Shown here: in pieces, positions 1 to 8,610 of the stretch
How positions within the stretch are numbered: position 1 is the stretch's first letter
Layout of the letters: each line of letters opens with the position of its first letter
Assembly (NCBI GenBank): GCA_949076555.1
Contig: CARUOB010000001.1
Location: forward strand, 1-57,238
DNA length: 57,238 bases
Direction of reading: 5' to 3'
DNA from: an uncultured Lachnospiraceae bacterium
GTDB lineage: Bacteria > Bacillota > Clostridia > Lachnospirales > Lachnospiraceae
Translations under genes and position numbers: made by a program
Notes under the pieces: generated by a model
Seen by the model: the letters and a program-made list of their open reading frames with translations, nothing else
Told to the model about the DNA's origin: nothing
Databases searched by the model: none

Positions 1-1
1 G

Positions 2-1957
2 TTCTTTTCACAGGGAAACGGAAACTTCCGGGATGTGAACCAGAACCGCCGCTGCGACGCCTTTTTTGCGCCCTGCGTGGGCAGGGAAAACGTGAAGGTA
101 TTTTACAGCCTGATCCAGCTTGACGGCTACAACCCGCTCGGGGTGGAGAAGCTGACCTACCGTCTGGACAGAGAGCGGGCACAGTCGCGTTTTCAGGGAC
201 TTGAGGAGAGCGCGGTAAAAGAGCTGGCTGCGTTTGTGGAGAAACCCTTCACGCCGGGAGCGCTCTGGGCGAAACTTGACGATACCCTTGGAGAGTGGAA
301 GGAATCTCTCTTTTATCAGGTGATCGATTTCTCGGACAGCACGGTGAACGGGAAGTTCGGGGAGGGGTACTGGAGCGACCACTGGACTTATAATCTGGAT
401 CTGATCGAGGACTATCTGGAGATATATCCTGACAGGGAGCGGGAGATGCTTTTCGAGGAGGAGTACACCTATTTCCTGTCGCAGATTCGTATAAACCGCC
501 GCGGCAGGCGCTATGCGGAGACGGAGAAGGGCCTTCGCCAGTATCACGCGCTGGACGAGACGAGCAGTCGGGACGGCGGGGAAAAGCTGGTGCGCGCCCG
601 GTTCGGCGAGGGAGAGCCGGTATATGTCACGCTGATGGAAAAGCTGCTCCTTCTGTGCGCCACCAAGTTCGCGACGCTTGACGCCTACGGCATGGGCGTT
701 GAGATGGAGGGCGGGAAACCCGGATGGTACGACGCGTTAAACGGTCTGCCAGGACTGTTTGGCTCTTCCATGGCGGAGACTTACGAACTTGCCAGAATGC
801 TCCGCTACACGATTTCGGCGCTGGAGAGATACCCGGAGGAAGTGGCGGTCACGGAAGAACTCGGCGATTTTATAGACGAACTGCGGCTGGTGGTGCGGCT
901 GGAAAAGGACAGTCTGGAAAAGGACGGGGAAATCCTCTCTTTCTGGAACCGGATCAACGATGTGAAGGAACTTTATAGGGATAAGACCTATGAAGGTATT
1001 TCCGGCAAAAAGAAAACCTATGCGGGAGAGGCGCTGGCCGAAGGATTGAAGGAGTGGGAGGCGTTTGTGGCGAGGGGTATCGAGAAAGCCTGCGCTTTCG
1101 GGGAAGGCATATGTCCGACCTATTTTTCCTATGAGGTGACGGACTATGAAAAGAAGGCGGACGGGATCGTGCCGCTTCGGTTCGAAGTGAAGCCCGTTCC
1201 GGCCTTTCTGGAAGGCCCGGTCCGCTATCTGAAACTGGAACTGCCGGAGGAAAAGAAGAAATCTCTGTATGAGCGGGTAAAAAACAGCGACCTGTATGAC
1301 AGCAAACTTTCCATGTACAAGGTGAACGCGTCTTTGGAACATGCCTCCTACGAGCTTGGCAGGGCATGCGCTTTCACGCCGGGATGGCTGGAAAACGAAT
1401 CCATCTGGCTGCACATGGAGTACAAATATCTGCTGGAACTTCTGCGCAGCGGCATGTATGAGGCATTTTTTGAAGACTTCCACAAGGCGGCAGTGCCCTT
1501 TCTTGACCCGGCGGTTTACGGAAGGAGTGTCTATGAAAACTCTTCCTTTATTGCCAGCAGCAAAAACCCCGACGAGAAGATTCACGGCAAAGGGTTTGTA
1601 GCCAGACTTTCCGGCTCCACCATCGAGTTTATCAGTATGTGGAAACTGATGATGTTTGGGCGGCATGTCTTTTTAGTGAAAAACGGCGAGCTTGTCTTTA
1701 TGCCGCAGCCGTCCATTCCCGCTTATCTGATTCCGGCGGACGGCGTGCTTGAGACGACGTTTCTGGGCGAGACGGAGGTGGTGTACCGGCTGGAAGAAAA
1801 GAAGGATTATATACCGGGACGGTATACGGTTGCGGGTATGCATTTTGTCTATAAAAACAGAAACGAGGCGGATGTGGATGCCGGGTTTGTCAGCGGAAAG
1901 CTGGCGGAGGATGTGCGGGCCAGGAAGGTGGAGAGGATTGAGGTCTGCATCAGATAG
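2..1957 (+). CDS. Glycoside phosphorylase, cellobiose-phosphorylase-like, C-terminal part
   Basis: The reading frame is open to the left edge, so the 5' end lies outside the window and 651 codons are visible. A GTG at 35 is only an internal candidate start. Near the left edge is a GNGNFRDVNQNRR segment, and about residues 235-250 read PGWYDALNGLPGLFGSSM. The latter resembles the catalytic-loop region of GH94-type phosphorylases, where an Asp before the N/D-G turn is the acid. Both remind me of the very large clostridial proteins annotated as cellobiose phosphorylase; GH149 and GH161 beta-1,3-glucan phosphorylases are equally possible. Such enzymes split a beta-glucoside with phosphate in the cytoplasm, giving glucose-1-phosphate. 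The GH30 gene begins 19 bp downstream and probably shares the transcript. Family is moderately sure; linkage specificity is not readable. Confidence 0.6.
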   Translation, partial: FFSQGNGNFRDVNQNRRCDAFFAPCVGRENVKVFYSLIQLDGYNPLGVEKLTYRLDRERAQSRFQGLEESAVKELAAFVEKPFTPGALWAKLDDTLGEWKESLFYQVIDFSDSTVNGKFGEGYWSDHWTYNLDLIEDYLEIYPDREREMLFEEEYTYFLSQIRINRRGRRYAETEKGLRQYHALDETSSRDGGEKLVRARFGEGEPVYVTLMEKLLLLCATKFATLDAYGMGVEMEGGKPGWYDALNGLPGLFGSSMAETYELARMLRYTISALERYPEEVAVTEELGDFIDELRLVVRLEKDSLEKDGEILSFWNRINDVKELYRDKTYEGISGKKKTYAGEALAEGLKEWEAFVARGIEKACAFGEGICPTYFSYEVTDYEKKADGIVPLRFEVKPVPAFLEGPVRYLKLELPEEKKKSLYERVKNSDLYDSKLSMYKVNASLEHASYELGRACAFTPGWLENESIWLHMEYKYLLELLRSGMYEAFFEDFHKAAVPFLDPAVYGRSVYENSSFIASSKNPDEKIHGKGFVARLSGSTIEFISMWKLMMFGRHVFLVKNGELVFMPQPSIPAYLIPADGVLETTFLGETEVVYRLEEKKDYIPGRYTVAGMHFVYKNRNEADVDAGFVSGKLAEDVRARKVERIEVCIR

Positions 1958-1976
1958 AAAGGACAGGAAAAAAGAC

Positions 1977-3308
1977 ATGAAAAAGATAAGAGAGTATGTG
2001 ACGGATTATGCTGCGGGGAAGTTTTGGGAGGAGACGGTGCGTGATGCGGAAGAAATGGGGGAGTGTATGCATGTGGTCAATGTGTACCCGGATGTGACGT
2101 ATCAGAAGATGCGGGGATTTGGCGGCGCGTTTACGGAGAGTGCGGCGCACAATTATGCGGGCATGAGCGATGTGCGGAAAAAGGAAATGATACAGGCGTA
2201 TTTCGGGCAGGACGGTCTCCGGTATAATCTGGGGCGGCTTCCTATAGGAAGCTGTGACTTCGGGCTGGGGAATTACGCTTATGTGGAAGAGGGGGATGAG
2301 ACGCTTTCGACTTTCTCTGTCGCCCATGACGAGAAGGAGATCATTCCGCTTGTCAGGGACGCGCAGGAGGCGTGCATAGAGGAGATGGCGTTTATGGCGG
2401 CGCCCTGGTCTCCCCCGGCATTTATGAAGACCAACGGGGAGATGAACCACGGCGGAAAATTAAAAGAGGAATACTATCCGGCGTGGGCCGCTTATTTTGT
2501 GAAGTTTGTGGAGGCTTACAGAGAGGCGGGTATACCTGTGAATTTTCTGACGACGCAGAATGAGCCGATGGCGGTGCAGACATGGGATTCCTGTATTTAT
2601 ACTTCGGAGGAGGAGGCGCGCTTTGTGCGGGAGCACTTGGGACCGGCGCTTGAGAAGGCAGGGCTTTCCGACATCGGTATTTACGTGTGGGACCACAACA
2701 AGGAGGAGGCGTACCAGCGTTTTAGGGAAGTCATGGCGGATGAGGGGACGAAAAAGTATGTCAGCGGCGCCGCGGTGCACTGGTACACCGGGGATCACTT
2801 CGAGGCGGTAGAGCTGATCCGGAAGCAGTATCCGGACAAGGAAGTGTTTTTCACGGAAGGCTGTGTGGAGTACTCCCGCTTTGCGGATTCGGGTGAGGTG
2901 GAGAAGGCGGAAATGTACGCCCATGATATCATGGGGAACCTGAATGCGGGCATCAGCGCCACCTTTGACTGGAATCTGTTTCTGGACGTAGCGGGCGGCC
3001 CCAACCATGTAGGAAACTTCTGCGCCGCGCCGGTTATGTGCAATCTTAAGGAGGACACCTTTGAAAAACGTCTGTCCTACTATTATATCGGGCATTTCAG
3101 CCGCTATATCGCGCCGGGGGCGGTCAGAATCGGCGTGACGCGATACAGCGATGCGGTGGAGGGTGCGGCTTTCTTAAATCCGGACGGCGGGCGGGCGCTC
3201 GTTTTGTTAAATAAGACGGAAAAAGAGATCCCGGTGACGGTCAGGGAAGCGGGGGATGGAATGGAAACCGTGTTGGCGCCCCATTCCATTCATACAATCT
3301 GCTACTAA
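1977..3308 (+). CDS. Glycoside hydrolase family 30 (GH30), intracellular
   Basis: This 443-aa protein has the GH30 (glucosylceramidase/beta-1,6-glucanase clan A) fold. It has MRGFGGAFTESAA near residue 45, the acid/base Glu196 in TTQNEP and the probable nucleophile Glu294 in FFTEGC. A short beta-rich tail ending in APHSIH matches the usual C-terminal beta domain. An open frame extends upstream into the previous gene, but the ATG at 1977 follows an AAGGACAGG ribosome site and opens directly into the mature-like sequence. There is no signal peptide, so it should act on imported oligosaccharides. The neighbouring phosphorylase and ABC importer suggest a beta-glucan or beta-glucoside substrate. 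GH30 also includes xylosidases and fucosidases, so the exact activity is inference. Confidence 0.88.
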   Translation: MKKIREYVTDYAAGKFWEETVRDAEEMGECMHVVNVYPDVTYQKMRGFGGAFTESAAHNYAGMSDVRKKEMIQAYFGQDGLRYNLGRLPIGSCDFGLGNYAYVEEGDETLSTFSVAHDEKEIIPLVRDAQEACIEEMAFMAAPWSPPAFMKTNGEMNHGGKLKEEYYPAWAAYFVKFVEAYREAGIPVNFLTTQNEPMAVQTWDSCIYTSEEEARFVREHLGPALEKAGLSDIGIYVWDHNKEEAYQRFREVMADEGTKKYVSGAAVHWYTGDHFEAVELIRKQYPDKEVFFTEGCVEYSRFADSGEVEKAEMYAHDIMGNLNAGISATFDWNLFLDVAGGPNHVGNFCAAPVMCNLKEDTFEKRLSYYYIGHFSRYIAPGAVRIGVTRYSDAVEGAAFLNPDGGRALVLLNKTEKEIPVTVREAGDGMETVLAPHSIHTICY

Positions 3309-3328
3309 AAAAAAGATACCTTTGTAAA

Positions 3329-3367
3329 ATTTGGGACATTTATACCAAATCGGGCGGACTCTATAAT
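3329..3367 (+). promoter_or_regulatory. Candidate promoter with dyad operator before the ABC importer
   Basis: A perfect TATAAT (3362-3367) precedes the binding-protein gene. No good -35 is seen at the normal distance. Instead a dyad ATTTGG-N10-CCAAAT (3329-3350) covers the -35 zone. A weak -35 plus a dyad suggests an activated or repressed promoter; the YesN-type regulator in this locus is one candidate ligand. Confidence 0.45.
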
Positions 3368-3431
3368 CTAAGTATCAGTTAACGACAAGGATATGTTGAC
3401 AAAGAAGGAAAACCAAAAAGGAGGATATGTT

Positions 3432-4862
3432 ATGAAACGGAAAAAACTGATTTCCCTGATGTTAGCGGGGGCAATGGTACTGGGCGCGACAGCCTGCGGC
3501 GGCAGTGATTCTGCGGGGAGCGGAACATCTGCGGACGAGGGAACGGAGCAGAGTGTGGCGGACGCAGGTGACGCCCAGACAGAGGACGGGGCGTCGTCCG
3601 GCGGGGATAAACTGGTAGTCTGGACACTGGCAAAGGATCTGGAGCAGTTCGCGGAATATTATCAGGAGAAGACCGGCACCGCGGTGGAGACGGTGGTGAT
3701 CGAGCCGGCCAACTATGTGACCAAGGTGCAGACAGCTTTAAACGGCGGCCAGAAGGAGCCGGATATCATCGTGGGTGAGCCGCAGATGTTGGAGGACTTC
3801 TACGAGGCGGGCTACTTTGAAGACCTGAATCAGGCGCCTTACAACGCGCAGGATTATGCGGACCAGATCGTGGATTATGTCTGGGATGTGGGACAGGATG
3901 CGGACGGCATTCAGAGAGCGATCTCTTATCAGATTACCCCTGCGGGCATTTATTATAGAAGAGACATTGCCCAGACGGTGTTTGGTACGGACGATCCGGA
4001 CGAGATCGGTCAGTTGTTTGCGGACTATCCGACCATCATGGAGACGGCGCAGACTTTGAAGGACGCAGGCTACCGTATTTTCGCTTCGGATGCGGAAATC
4101 AACTACTTCTCCGGCGATTCCGCATGGGTAATCGACGGCGTGCTGAATGTGGATCAGGGCAGAAAAGACTATCAGGATCTCTGCGTTTACCTGTATCAGG
4201 ATGACCTGACAGCTTATGCGAACCAGTGGTCTACCCCCTGGTATCAGGCGATGGCGGGCGAGGTGCCGATTCTTACCGCGGATATCCAGAACTACGCGGA
4301 CGATTCCGTGGATGTGTGGAATGCGGAAGAGTTTGCTGAGGCCACCAAGGATCTGGCGAAGACGGAAGTGTTTGCATTCGGCCTTCCTTCCTGGGGCGTG
4401 CTTACCATGAGAGACAATGTGCAGGGCACTTCCGGCAAGTGGGGCGTGTGCTCCGGTCCGGCTTACGGTTTCGGCGGCGGTACCTTCATCGGTATCTCTT
4501 CCATGTCCGAGAGAAAAGAGCAGGCGTGGGACTTCTTAAAGTTCTGTACCCTGAATGAGGACACCGCAAACTGGTGGATTGAAAAGTCCGAGGGCGATAC
4601 CGTATCCCTGATTCCCGTACTGGAGGCGCATGCGGATGACGAGAACGAAGTGTACGGCGGACAGAAACTCTATAAGTTCTGGCTGGAGCAGGCGCAGGGA
4701 ATCGACTACTCCAAGGTGACCAGATACGACAAGTTTATTGGCGACGAGTGGGGAAGAGCAACCACCGCGATCAAGACCGGCGAGATGAACAAGGAAGAGG
4801 CATGGAACAATTTCTATGATCAGATCGAGGCTACCTATCCGGAAATCACGGTAAACAGATAA
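3432..4862 (+). CDS. Sugar ABC transporter substrate-binding lipoprotein
   Basis: The protein is 476 aa with a lipoprotein signal: basic start, hydrophobic core and lipobox ending ATAC with Cys22. A Gly/Ser/Glu-rich linker follows, then a family-1 extracellular binding fold (LVVWTLAKDLEQF at the mature start; NWW and WGRATTAIKTGEMN toward the end). It should be anchored to the outer membrane face and deliver an oligosaccharide to the two permeases that follow. The start at 3432 is chosen over an upstream in-frame ATG because of AAAAGGAGG placed just before it. A GC-rich stem-loop follows the stop, as often seen when the binding protein is made in excess over the permeases. No ATPase gene is nearby; a shared MsmK-type ATPase is likely. 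Confidence 0.9.
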   Translation: MKRKKLISLMLAGAMVLGATACGGSDSAGSGTSADEGTEQSVADAGDAQTEDGASSGGDKLVVWTLAKDLEQFAEYYQEKTGTAVETVVIEPANYVTKVQTALNGGQKEPDIIVGEPQMLEDFYEAGYFEDLNQAPYNAQDYADQIVDYVWDVGQDADGIQRAISYQITPAGIYYRRDIAQTVFGTDDPDEIGQLFADYPTIMETAQTLKDAGYRIFASDAEINYFSGDSAWVIDGVLNVDQGRKDYQDLCVYLYQDDLTAYANQWSTPWYQAMAGEVPILTADIQNYADDSVDVWNAEEFAEATKDLAKTEVFAFGLPSWGVLTMRDNVQGTSGKWGVCSGPAYGFGGGTFIGISSMSERKEQAWDFLKFCTLNEDTANWWIEKSEGDTVSLIPVLEAHADDENEVYGGQKLYKFWLEQAQGIDYSKVTRYDKFIGDEWGRATTAIKTGEMNKEEAWNNFYDQIEATYPEITVNR

Positions 4863-4875
4863 AGATTGATGGGAG

Positions 4876-4902
4876 GAGGGGGCAGCGGACAGCGGCCCCC
4901 TC
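4876..4902 (+). other. Intercistronic stem-loop between binding protein and permeases
   Basis: GAGGGGGC (4876-4883) pairs with GCCCCCTC (4895-4902) across an 11-nt loop. No T-run follows, so it is more likely an mRNA-stabilising or partial attenuating hairpin than a full terminator. Confidence 0.6.
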
Positions 4903-4926
4903 TGCTTAAGTGGGACGGAGGAAACT

Positions 4927-5850
4927 ATGGCAATGACAAATGTGGGGAAACCTAAAAAGAGAAATTTGAATCGTATCGCCTATCTGTTCGTACTGCCCTT
5001 TGTGATCGTCTTTTTGACGTTCAGCGTATATCCGGTGCTGCGGACGCTGTATTTGAGCTTTACGACGTATAAAGGCTTCGGAGACCCGAAATGGTCGGCA
5101 CTTGACAATTACATAAGAGTCTTTAAGGATAAATTTTTCTGGAAGGCGCTTGGAAACACGATTAAGATCTGGGGTGTGAATATTATTTTACAGTTGGGGC
5201 TTGCCTTCCTGCTTACGATGATTTTCAGCGACATCAAATATAAAATACGGGGCCTGTCGGTGTTTCGGGCGGTGTACTATCTGCCAAACCTGATCGCGGC
5301 GACTTCCGTGGCTTTTCTGTTTAAGACACTGCTTGACTGGAAGTACGGCAGCTTTAACCAGCTTCTTTTGATGCTGGGGATTACAAAGGAACAAATTAAC
5401 TGGCTGGGTTCTACGACAACCGCGCCCTACGTGATCTCGGTGATCGGCGCGTGGATGTGGTTTGGCAATTCCTTCATCATGCTGATGGCGGGTGTGCAGG
5501 GCATTCCGACGGACTATTTCGAGGCCGCGGCCATCGACGGCGCAGGCAGATGGAAAGTGTTTGCGAAAATCACGATTCCGCTTCTCAGGCCGATTATGCT
5601 GTATGTGTTTGTGACTTCGCTGATCGGCGGATTACAGCTTTTTGATCTGCCTTTCCTGATGAACGGCGTGGCGCCGAACACGGCGGGAGAGCCTTCCGGC
5701 TGTCTGCAGACGGCGGTTATGTATCTTTATAAGTTCGGTTTTGAGACGCATCAGGTGGGATACGCTTCAGCGATTGCCTACACGCTGTTCTTTATCATTC
5801 TGATCGTGTCCATCATTCAGTTTAAGACATTGGGAAGGGAGGCGGACTAG
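4927..5850 (+). CDS. Sugar ABC transporter permease, MalF/MsmF type
   Basis: A 307-aa inner-membrane protein with about six hydrophobic segments. The first covers residues 17-37 (IAYLFVLPFVIVFLTF). The conserved EAA loop is visible as YFEAAAIDGAGRWKVFAKITIPLL at about residues 197-220, the site that docks the ATPase. It forms the translocation pore with the next gene's product and receives sugar from the preceding lipoprotein. The ATG at 4927 follows GGAGGAAACT. The next gene starts one base after this gene's stop, so the two permeases are probably translationally coupled. Confidence 0.92.
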   Translation: MAMTNVGKPKKRNLNRIAYLFVLPFVIVFLTFSVYPVLRTLYLSFTTYKGFGDPKWSALDNYIRVFKDKFFWKALGNTIKIWGVNIILQLGLAFLLTMIFSDIKYKIRGLSVFRAVYYLPNLIAATSVAFLFKTLLDWKYGSFNQLLLMLGITKEQINWLGSTTTAPYVISVIGAWMWFGNSFIMLMAGVQGIPTDYFEAAAIDGAGRWKVFAKITIPLLRPIMLYVFVTSLIGGLQLFDLPFLMNGVAPNTAGEPSGCLQTAVMYLYKFGFETHQVGYASAIAYTLFFIILIVSIIQFKTLGREAD

Positions 5851-5851
5851 T

Positions 5852-6679
5852 ATGGCGACGAAAGTAAAAAGAGGAATCATTTATGCCTGCATGATCCTGC
5901 TTGCGGCGGTCTGTTTCCTTCCGTTTCTGCTGATGATTGTGAACGCCACGAGAAGCGGCGTGGAAATCACCCATTCCTTTTCCCTGATTCCGAGCAGCCA
6001 TTTGAAGGAGAACTGGGAGGCGCTGTTTGCGTATGTGAACCTGTTTAAGGGTTTTAAAAACAGTCTTCTCGTAGCCATACCGGCGACCGTACTGACGGCG
6101 TATTTCTCGTCGATCACGGCATATGCGCTGGCGGTGTACCGCTTTAAGGGGAGCGGCTGGCTGTTCAAGGTACTGGTGGTGTTTATGATGATCCCGGCGC
6201 AGCTTAGTCTGATCGGTTTTTACAATCTCTGTCAAAAGCTGCACATGGTGGACTCCTATCTGCCGCTGATCATTCCGGCCATCGCATCGCCCGGCACGGT
6301 GTTTTTCCTAAGGCAGTATGTGCAGTCCACGCTGTCGAAGGCGCTTTTGGAGGCGGCCCGAATTGACGGCGCAAGAGAGCTGCATATTTTCCACAAGATC
6401 GTGCTGCCGATCATGGCGCCCGGTATCGCGACCATGTCTATCGGCGCTTTCATCGGCAACTGGAACAACTATCTGGTGCCGTTGATCCTGTTAAACACAC
6501 CGGATAAGATGACGCTGCCGGTGATGATCAGCACCTTGAACGCGGCCACGGATCTGCAGAAGAATCAGGGAGCCATCTACCTTGGCGTGGCGATTTCCGT
6601 GGTGCCTATCCTGATCGTGTTCTGTTTCTGCTCGAAGTATATTATCAGCAGTATTTCGGCGGGAAGTGTCAAAGAGTAG
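5852..6679 (+). CDS. Sugar ABC transporter permease, MalG/MsmG type
   Basis: A 275-aa membrane protein that begins with a hydrophobic segment (GIIYACMILLAAVCFLPFLL). The EAA loop is seen as LLEAARIDGARELHIFHKIVLP at about residues 167-188, and it ends in SAGSVKE, a usual MalG-type tail. It is the second pore subunit of the importer. The ATG at 5852 follows a GGGAGGCG site inside the end of the preceding permease. This is the last gene of the importer transcript: a multi-hairpin element begins at its stop codon and a new promoter follows. Confidence 0.92.
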   Translation: MATKVKRGIIYACMILLAAVCFLPFLLMIVNATRSGVEITHSFSLIPSSHLKENWEALFAYVNLFKGFKNSLLVAIPATVLTAYFSSITAYALAVYRFKGSGWLFKVLVVFMMIPAQLSLIGFYNLCQKLHMVDSYLPLIIPAIASPGTVFFLRQYVQSTLSKALLEAARIDGARELHIFHKIVLPIMAPGIATMSIGAFIGNWNNYLVPLILLNTPDKMTLPVMISTLNAATDLQKNQGAIYLGVAISVVPILIVFCFCSKYIISSISAGSVKE

Positions 6680-6793
6680 AGTGAAAAGAAGTTCTAGCCG
6701 CTCACAGCAGAGGCTGTTTCGCGGAGAACTTCTAGGAGTTGCCTGCGCAACTCCGTTTCACTCAGGAGAATGCCCGGAAAACGGGCATTCTCC
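6679..6793. repeat. Multi-hairpin intergenic element, copy 1
   Basis: GAGTGAAA (6679-6686) pairs with TTTCACTC (6756-6763). Inside are AGAAGTTCT/AGAACTTCT (6687-6695 with 6725-6733), CCGC/GCGG and CAGC-AGAG-GCTG. A second arm is GGAGTTGC-CTGC-GCAACTCC (6735-6754). A third hairpin, GGAGAATGCCCG/CGGGCATTCTCC, spans 6765-6793. The layout is a three-way junction plus one hairpin. A related copy with changed but still pairing stems lies at 40104-40228. Confidence 0.8.
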
Positions 6794-6800
6794 GTATATT

Positions 6801-6835
6801 AAGGGCAGTACCTCTGTACAGAGGTAGTGCTCTTT
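6801..6835. other. Hairpin before the second binding-protein gene
   Basis: AAGGGCA-G-TACCTCT (6801-6815) pairs, with one G-G mismatch, with AGAGGTA-G-TGCTCTTT (6820-6835) over a GTAC loop. There is no real T-tract. It may end the importer transcript or belong to the adjoining multi-hairpin element. Confidence 0.55.
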
Positions 6836-6839
6836 GGCG

Positions 6840-6868
6840 TTGAAAAGAACGGATAAAAGCCGTATACT
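6840..6868 (+). promoter_or_regulatory. Sigma-A-type promoter for the lipoprotein-kinase-regulator unit
   Basis: TTGAAA (6840-6845) and TATACT (6863-6868) are separated by 17 bp, close to consensus. It lies just after the hairpins that follow the importer, so the sensing unit has its own start. Confidence 0.6.
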
Positions 6869-6920
6869 GTAGACAGGTTGAAAATACATTGGATTTTGAT
6901 TATGGAGAGCGGAAAAAGGG

Positions 6921-8588
6921 ATGCGGACGAAGAGCGGGGACGGAAAAAACGAAAAAAGGATTCTCACCTGTGTGCTTTTAGCGGGCGTGTGTCTGCTCTG
7001 TGCAGGGTGCGCGCTAAAGGACGGCGGGTCAGGACAGCAGGGAGAAGGCCAGGTGTCCGGGATATCGGCAGACGGGACGGATGCGCCCGCGTGGCAAAGG
7101 TATGCGGACGAGCCTGTCACGTTTGACTGGTATATCAACTATTCGTGGTACAATTCCGAATGGGGCGGCAATGTGGTGTCCGATAAAATTACGGAGGAGA
7201 CGGGCGTCAGTATACAGTTCATTACCCCCGGCGGAAATGAAAAGGAGAAACTGAACGCCCTGATCGCGGCGGATTCCCTGCCGGATTTCATTACTCTTGG
7301 CTGGTGGGAACCGCAGGTCAACGAAATGACAGACGGCGGTATGGTCTATGCCCTGAATGAACTGGCGGATGATTACGACGCGTATTTTTATCAGGTCTGT
7401 GACGACGATGTGGTCAACTGGTATACGAAGGAGGACGGCAATATATACTGTTATCCCAATTCCTTTTTCACGGCGAAGGATATCGGAACTTATGACAATA
7501 TCGGCTCCAACCAGACGTTTCTCGTGCGGAAGGATATTTACGAGGCCATCGGCAGCCCGGACATGACGACGCCGGAGGGTTTTTTTGCGGCGGTTAAGAA
7601 GGCGCAGGAACGGTTTCCGACGGTGGACGGGGAACCGCTGATTCCGGTAGGCGCCCATGTGTTTAACGATCAGGGGAATGTGTCCTTCGACCAGTATTTG
7701 ATGAATTTTCTGGCGGTGCCCTTTGAGGAGAACGGGGAAATGTATGACCGCTATACAGATGAGGACTACCTGACATGGCTGAAAATGTTCCGTATGCTCG
7801 GGGAGAAGGGGTTTCTTTCCAACGATATTTTCATTGATCAGAGAATCCAGACAGAGGAGAAGATGGCAAAGGGCAGGTATTTTTGTATGCTCTATCAGTA
7901 TACGGACATGCTGTCCCAGCAAAAGGAGCTTTACGCCAGAAATCCCGAGCGGATCTATCTGGCGGTGGACGGCCCGAAGAATGCGGCGGGGGATGATCCC
8001 ACGCTGCCCATCAACGGGATCAACGGCTGGACGGTCACATTGATTTCGAAAAACTGTAAGCGCCCGGAGCGGGCCATCGCCTTTATGGACTATATGTTAA
8101 GCGAACAGGGGCAGCTCCGCATCCTGCTCGGCGTGGAGGGGGAGACCTTTGACTATGTGGACGGAAAGCCGGTGGTGAAGGAGGAGGTAAACGCCTTGCT
8201 CCATACGGACCGACAGGCATATGACAGAATGTACGGCGCGGACAATACGTACTGGATGCTGCAGGACAATCGGATGCAGCTTCAGTGGAAGCAGGAGCCG
8301 GGGGAGCCTGTCAGACAGATCATGGAGTGGTCGTACCCCTATGTGGTTTATAACGGGCAGTACGACGCTTTTCTCCCGAATAGTTCCAAAGAGGCGTATG
8401 AGGAGCAAAAGATAGAGCTGCTCTGGAGCGGCACGCTGCCTAAGCTCTTGCTTGCGGAATCGGAGGAGGCCTTTGACAGGATCTTTGCCGATTTTCTGGA
8501 GAAGAGAGAGGCGTACGGTTTTTCGGAGGTGCAGGCGGCAAGGACGGAGATGATGAAGCAGGCGAAGAAAAAAATGGGGATAGAGTAA
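6921..8588 (+). CDS. Second extracellular solute-binding lipoprotein, LplA/YtcQ-like
   Basis: The protein is 555 aa. It has a lipoprotein signal with lipobox LCAGC and Cys30, then a family-1 binding fold of the long LplA/YtcQ type (VTFDWYINYSWYNSEWGG near residue 70, GINGWTVTLISKNCKRPERA near 365). Such proteins bind oligosaccharides outside the membrane. It has no permease of its own here. It begins a unit with a YesM-type kinase and YesN-type regulator (23 and 50 bp gaps), so it may either feed the upstream permeases or present ligand to the kinase. The ATG at 6921 has only a distant GGAGAG as ribosome site, so translation may be modest. Confidence 0.85.
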   Translation: MRTKSGDGKNEKRILTCVLLAGVCLLCAGCALKDGGSGQQGEGQVSGISADGTDAPAWQRYADEPVTFDWYINYSWYNSEWGGNVVSDKITEETGVSIQFITPGGNEKEKLNALIAADSLPDFITLGWWEPQVNEMTDGGMVYALNELADDYDAYFYQVCDDDVVNWYTKEDGNIYCYPNSFFTAKDIGTYDNIGSNQTFLVRKDIYEAIGSPDMTTPEGFFAAVKKAQERFPTVDGEPLIPVGAHVFNDQGNVSFDQYLMNFLAVPFEENGEMYDRYTDEDYLTWLKMFRMLGEKGFLSNDIFIDQRIQTEEKMAKGRYFCMLYQYTDMLSQQKELYARNPERIYLAVDGPKNAAGDDPTLPINGINGWTVTLISKNCKRPERAIAFMDYMLSEQGQLRILLGVEGETFDYVDGKPVVKEEVNALLHTDRQAYDRMYGADNTYWMLQDNRMQLQWKQEPGEPVRQIMEWSYPYVVYNGQYDAFLPNSSKEAYEEQKIELLWSGTLPKLLLAESEEAFDRIFADFLEKREAYGFSEVQAARTEMMKQAKKKMGIE

Positions 8589-8610
8589 GAGAGCGCGTGG
8601 TGGCTGTGGG

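Noticed and set aside
737..1666. Long antisense frame (309 codons) opposite the glycoside phosphorylase
   Set aside because: It is a shadow of a GC-rich coding frame; its sequence is arginine/histidine-rich with no domain and no ribosome site.
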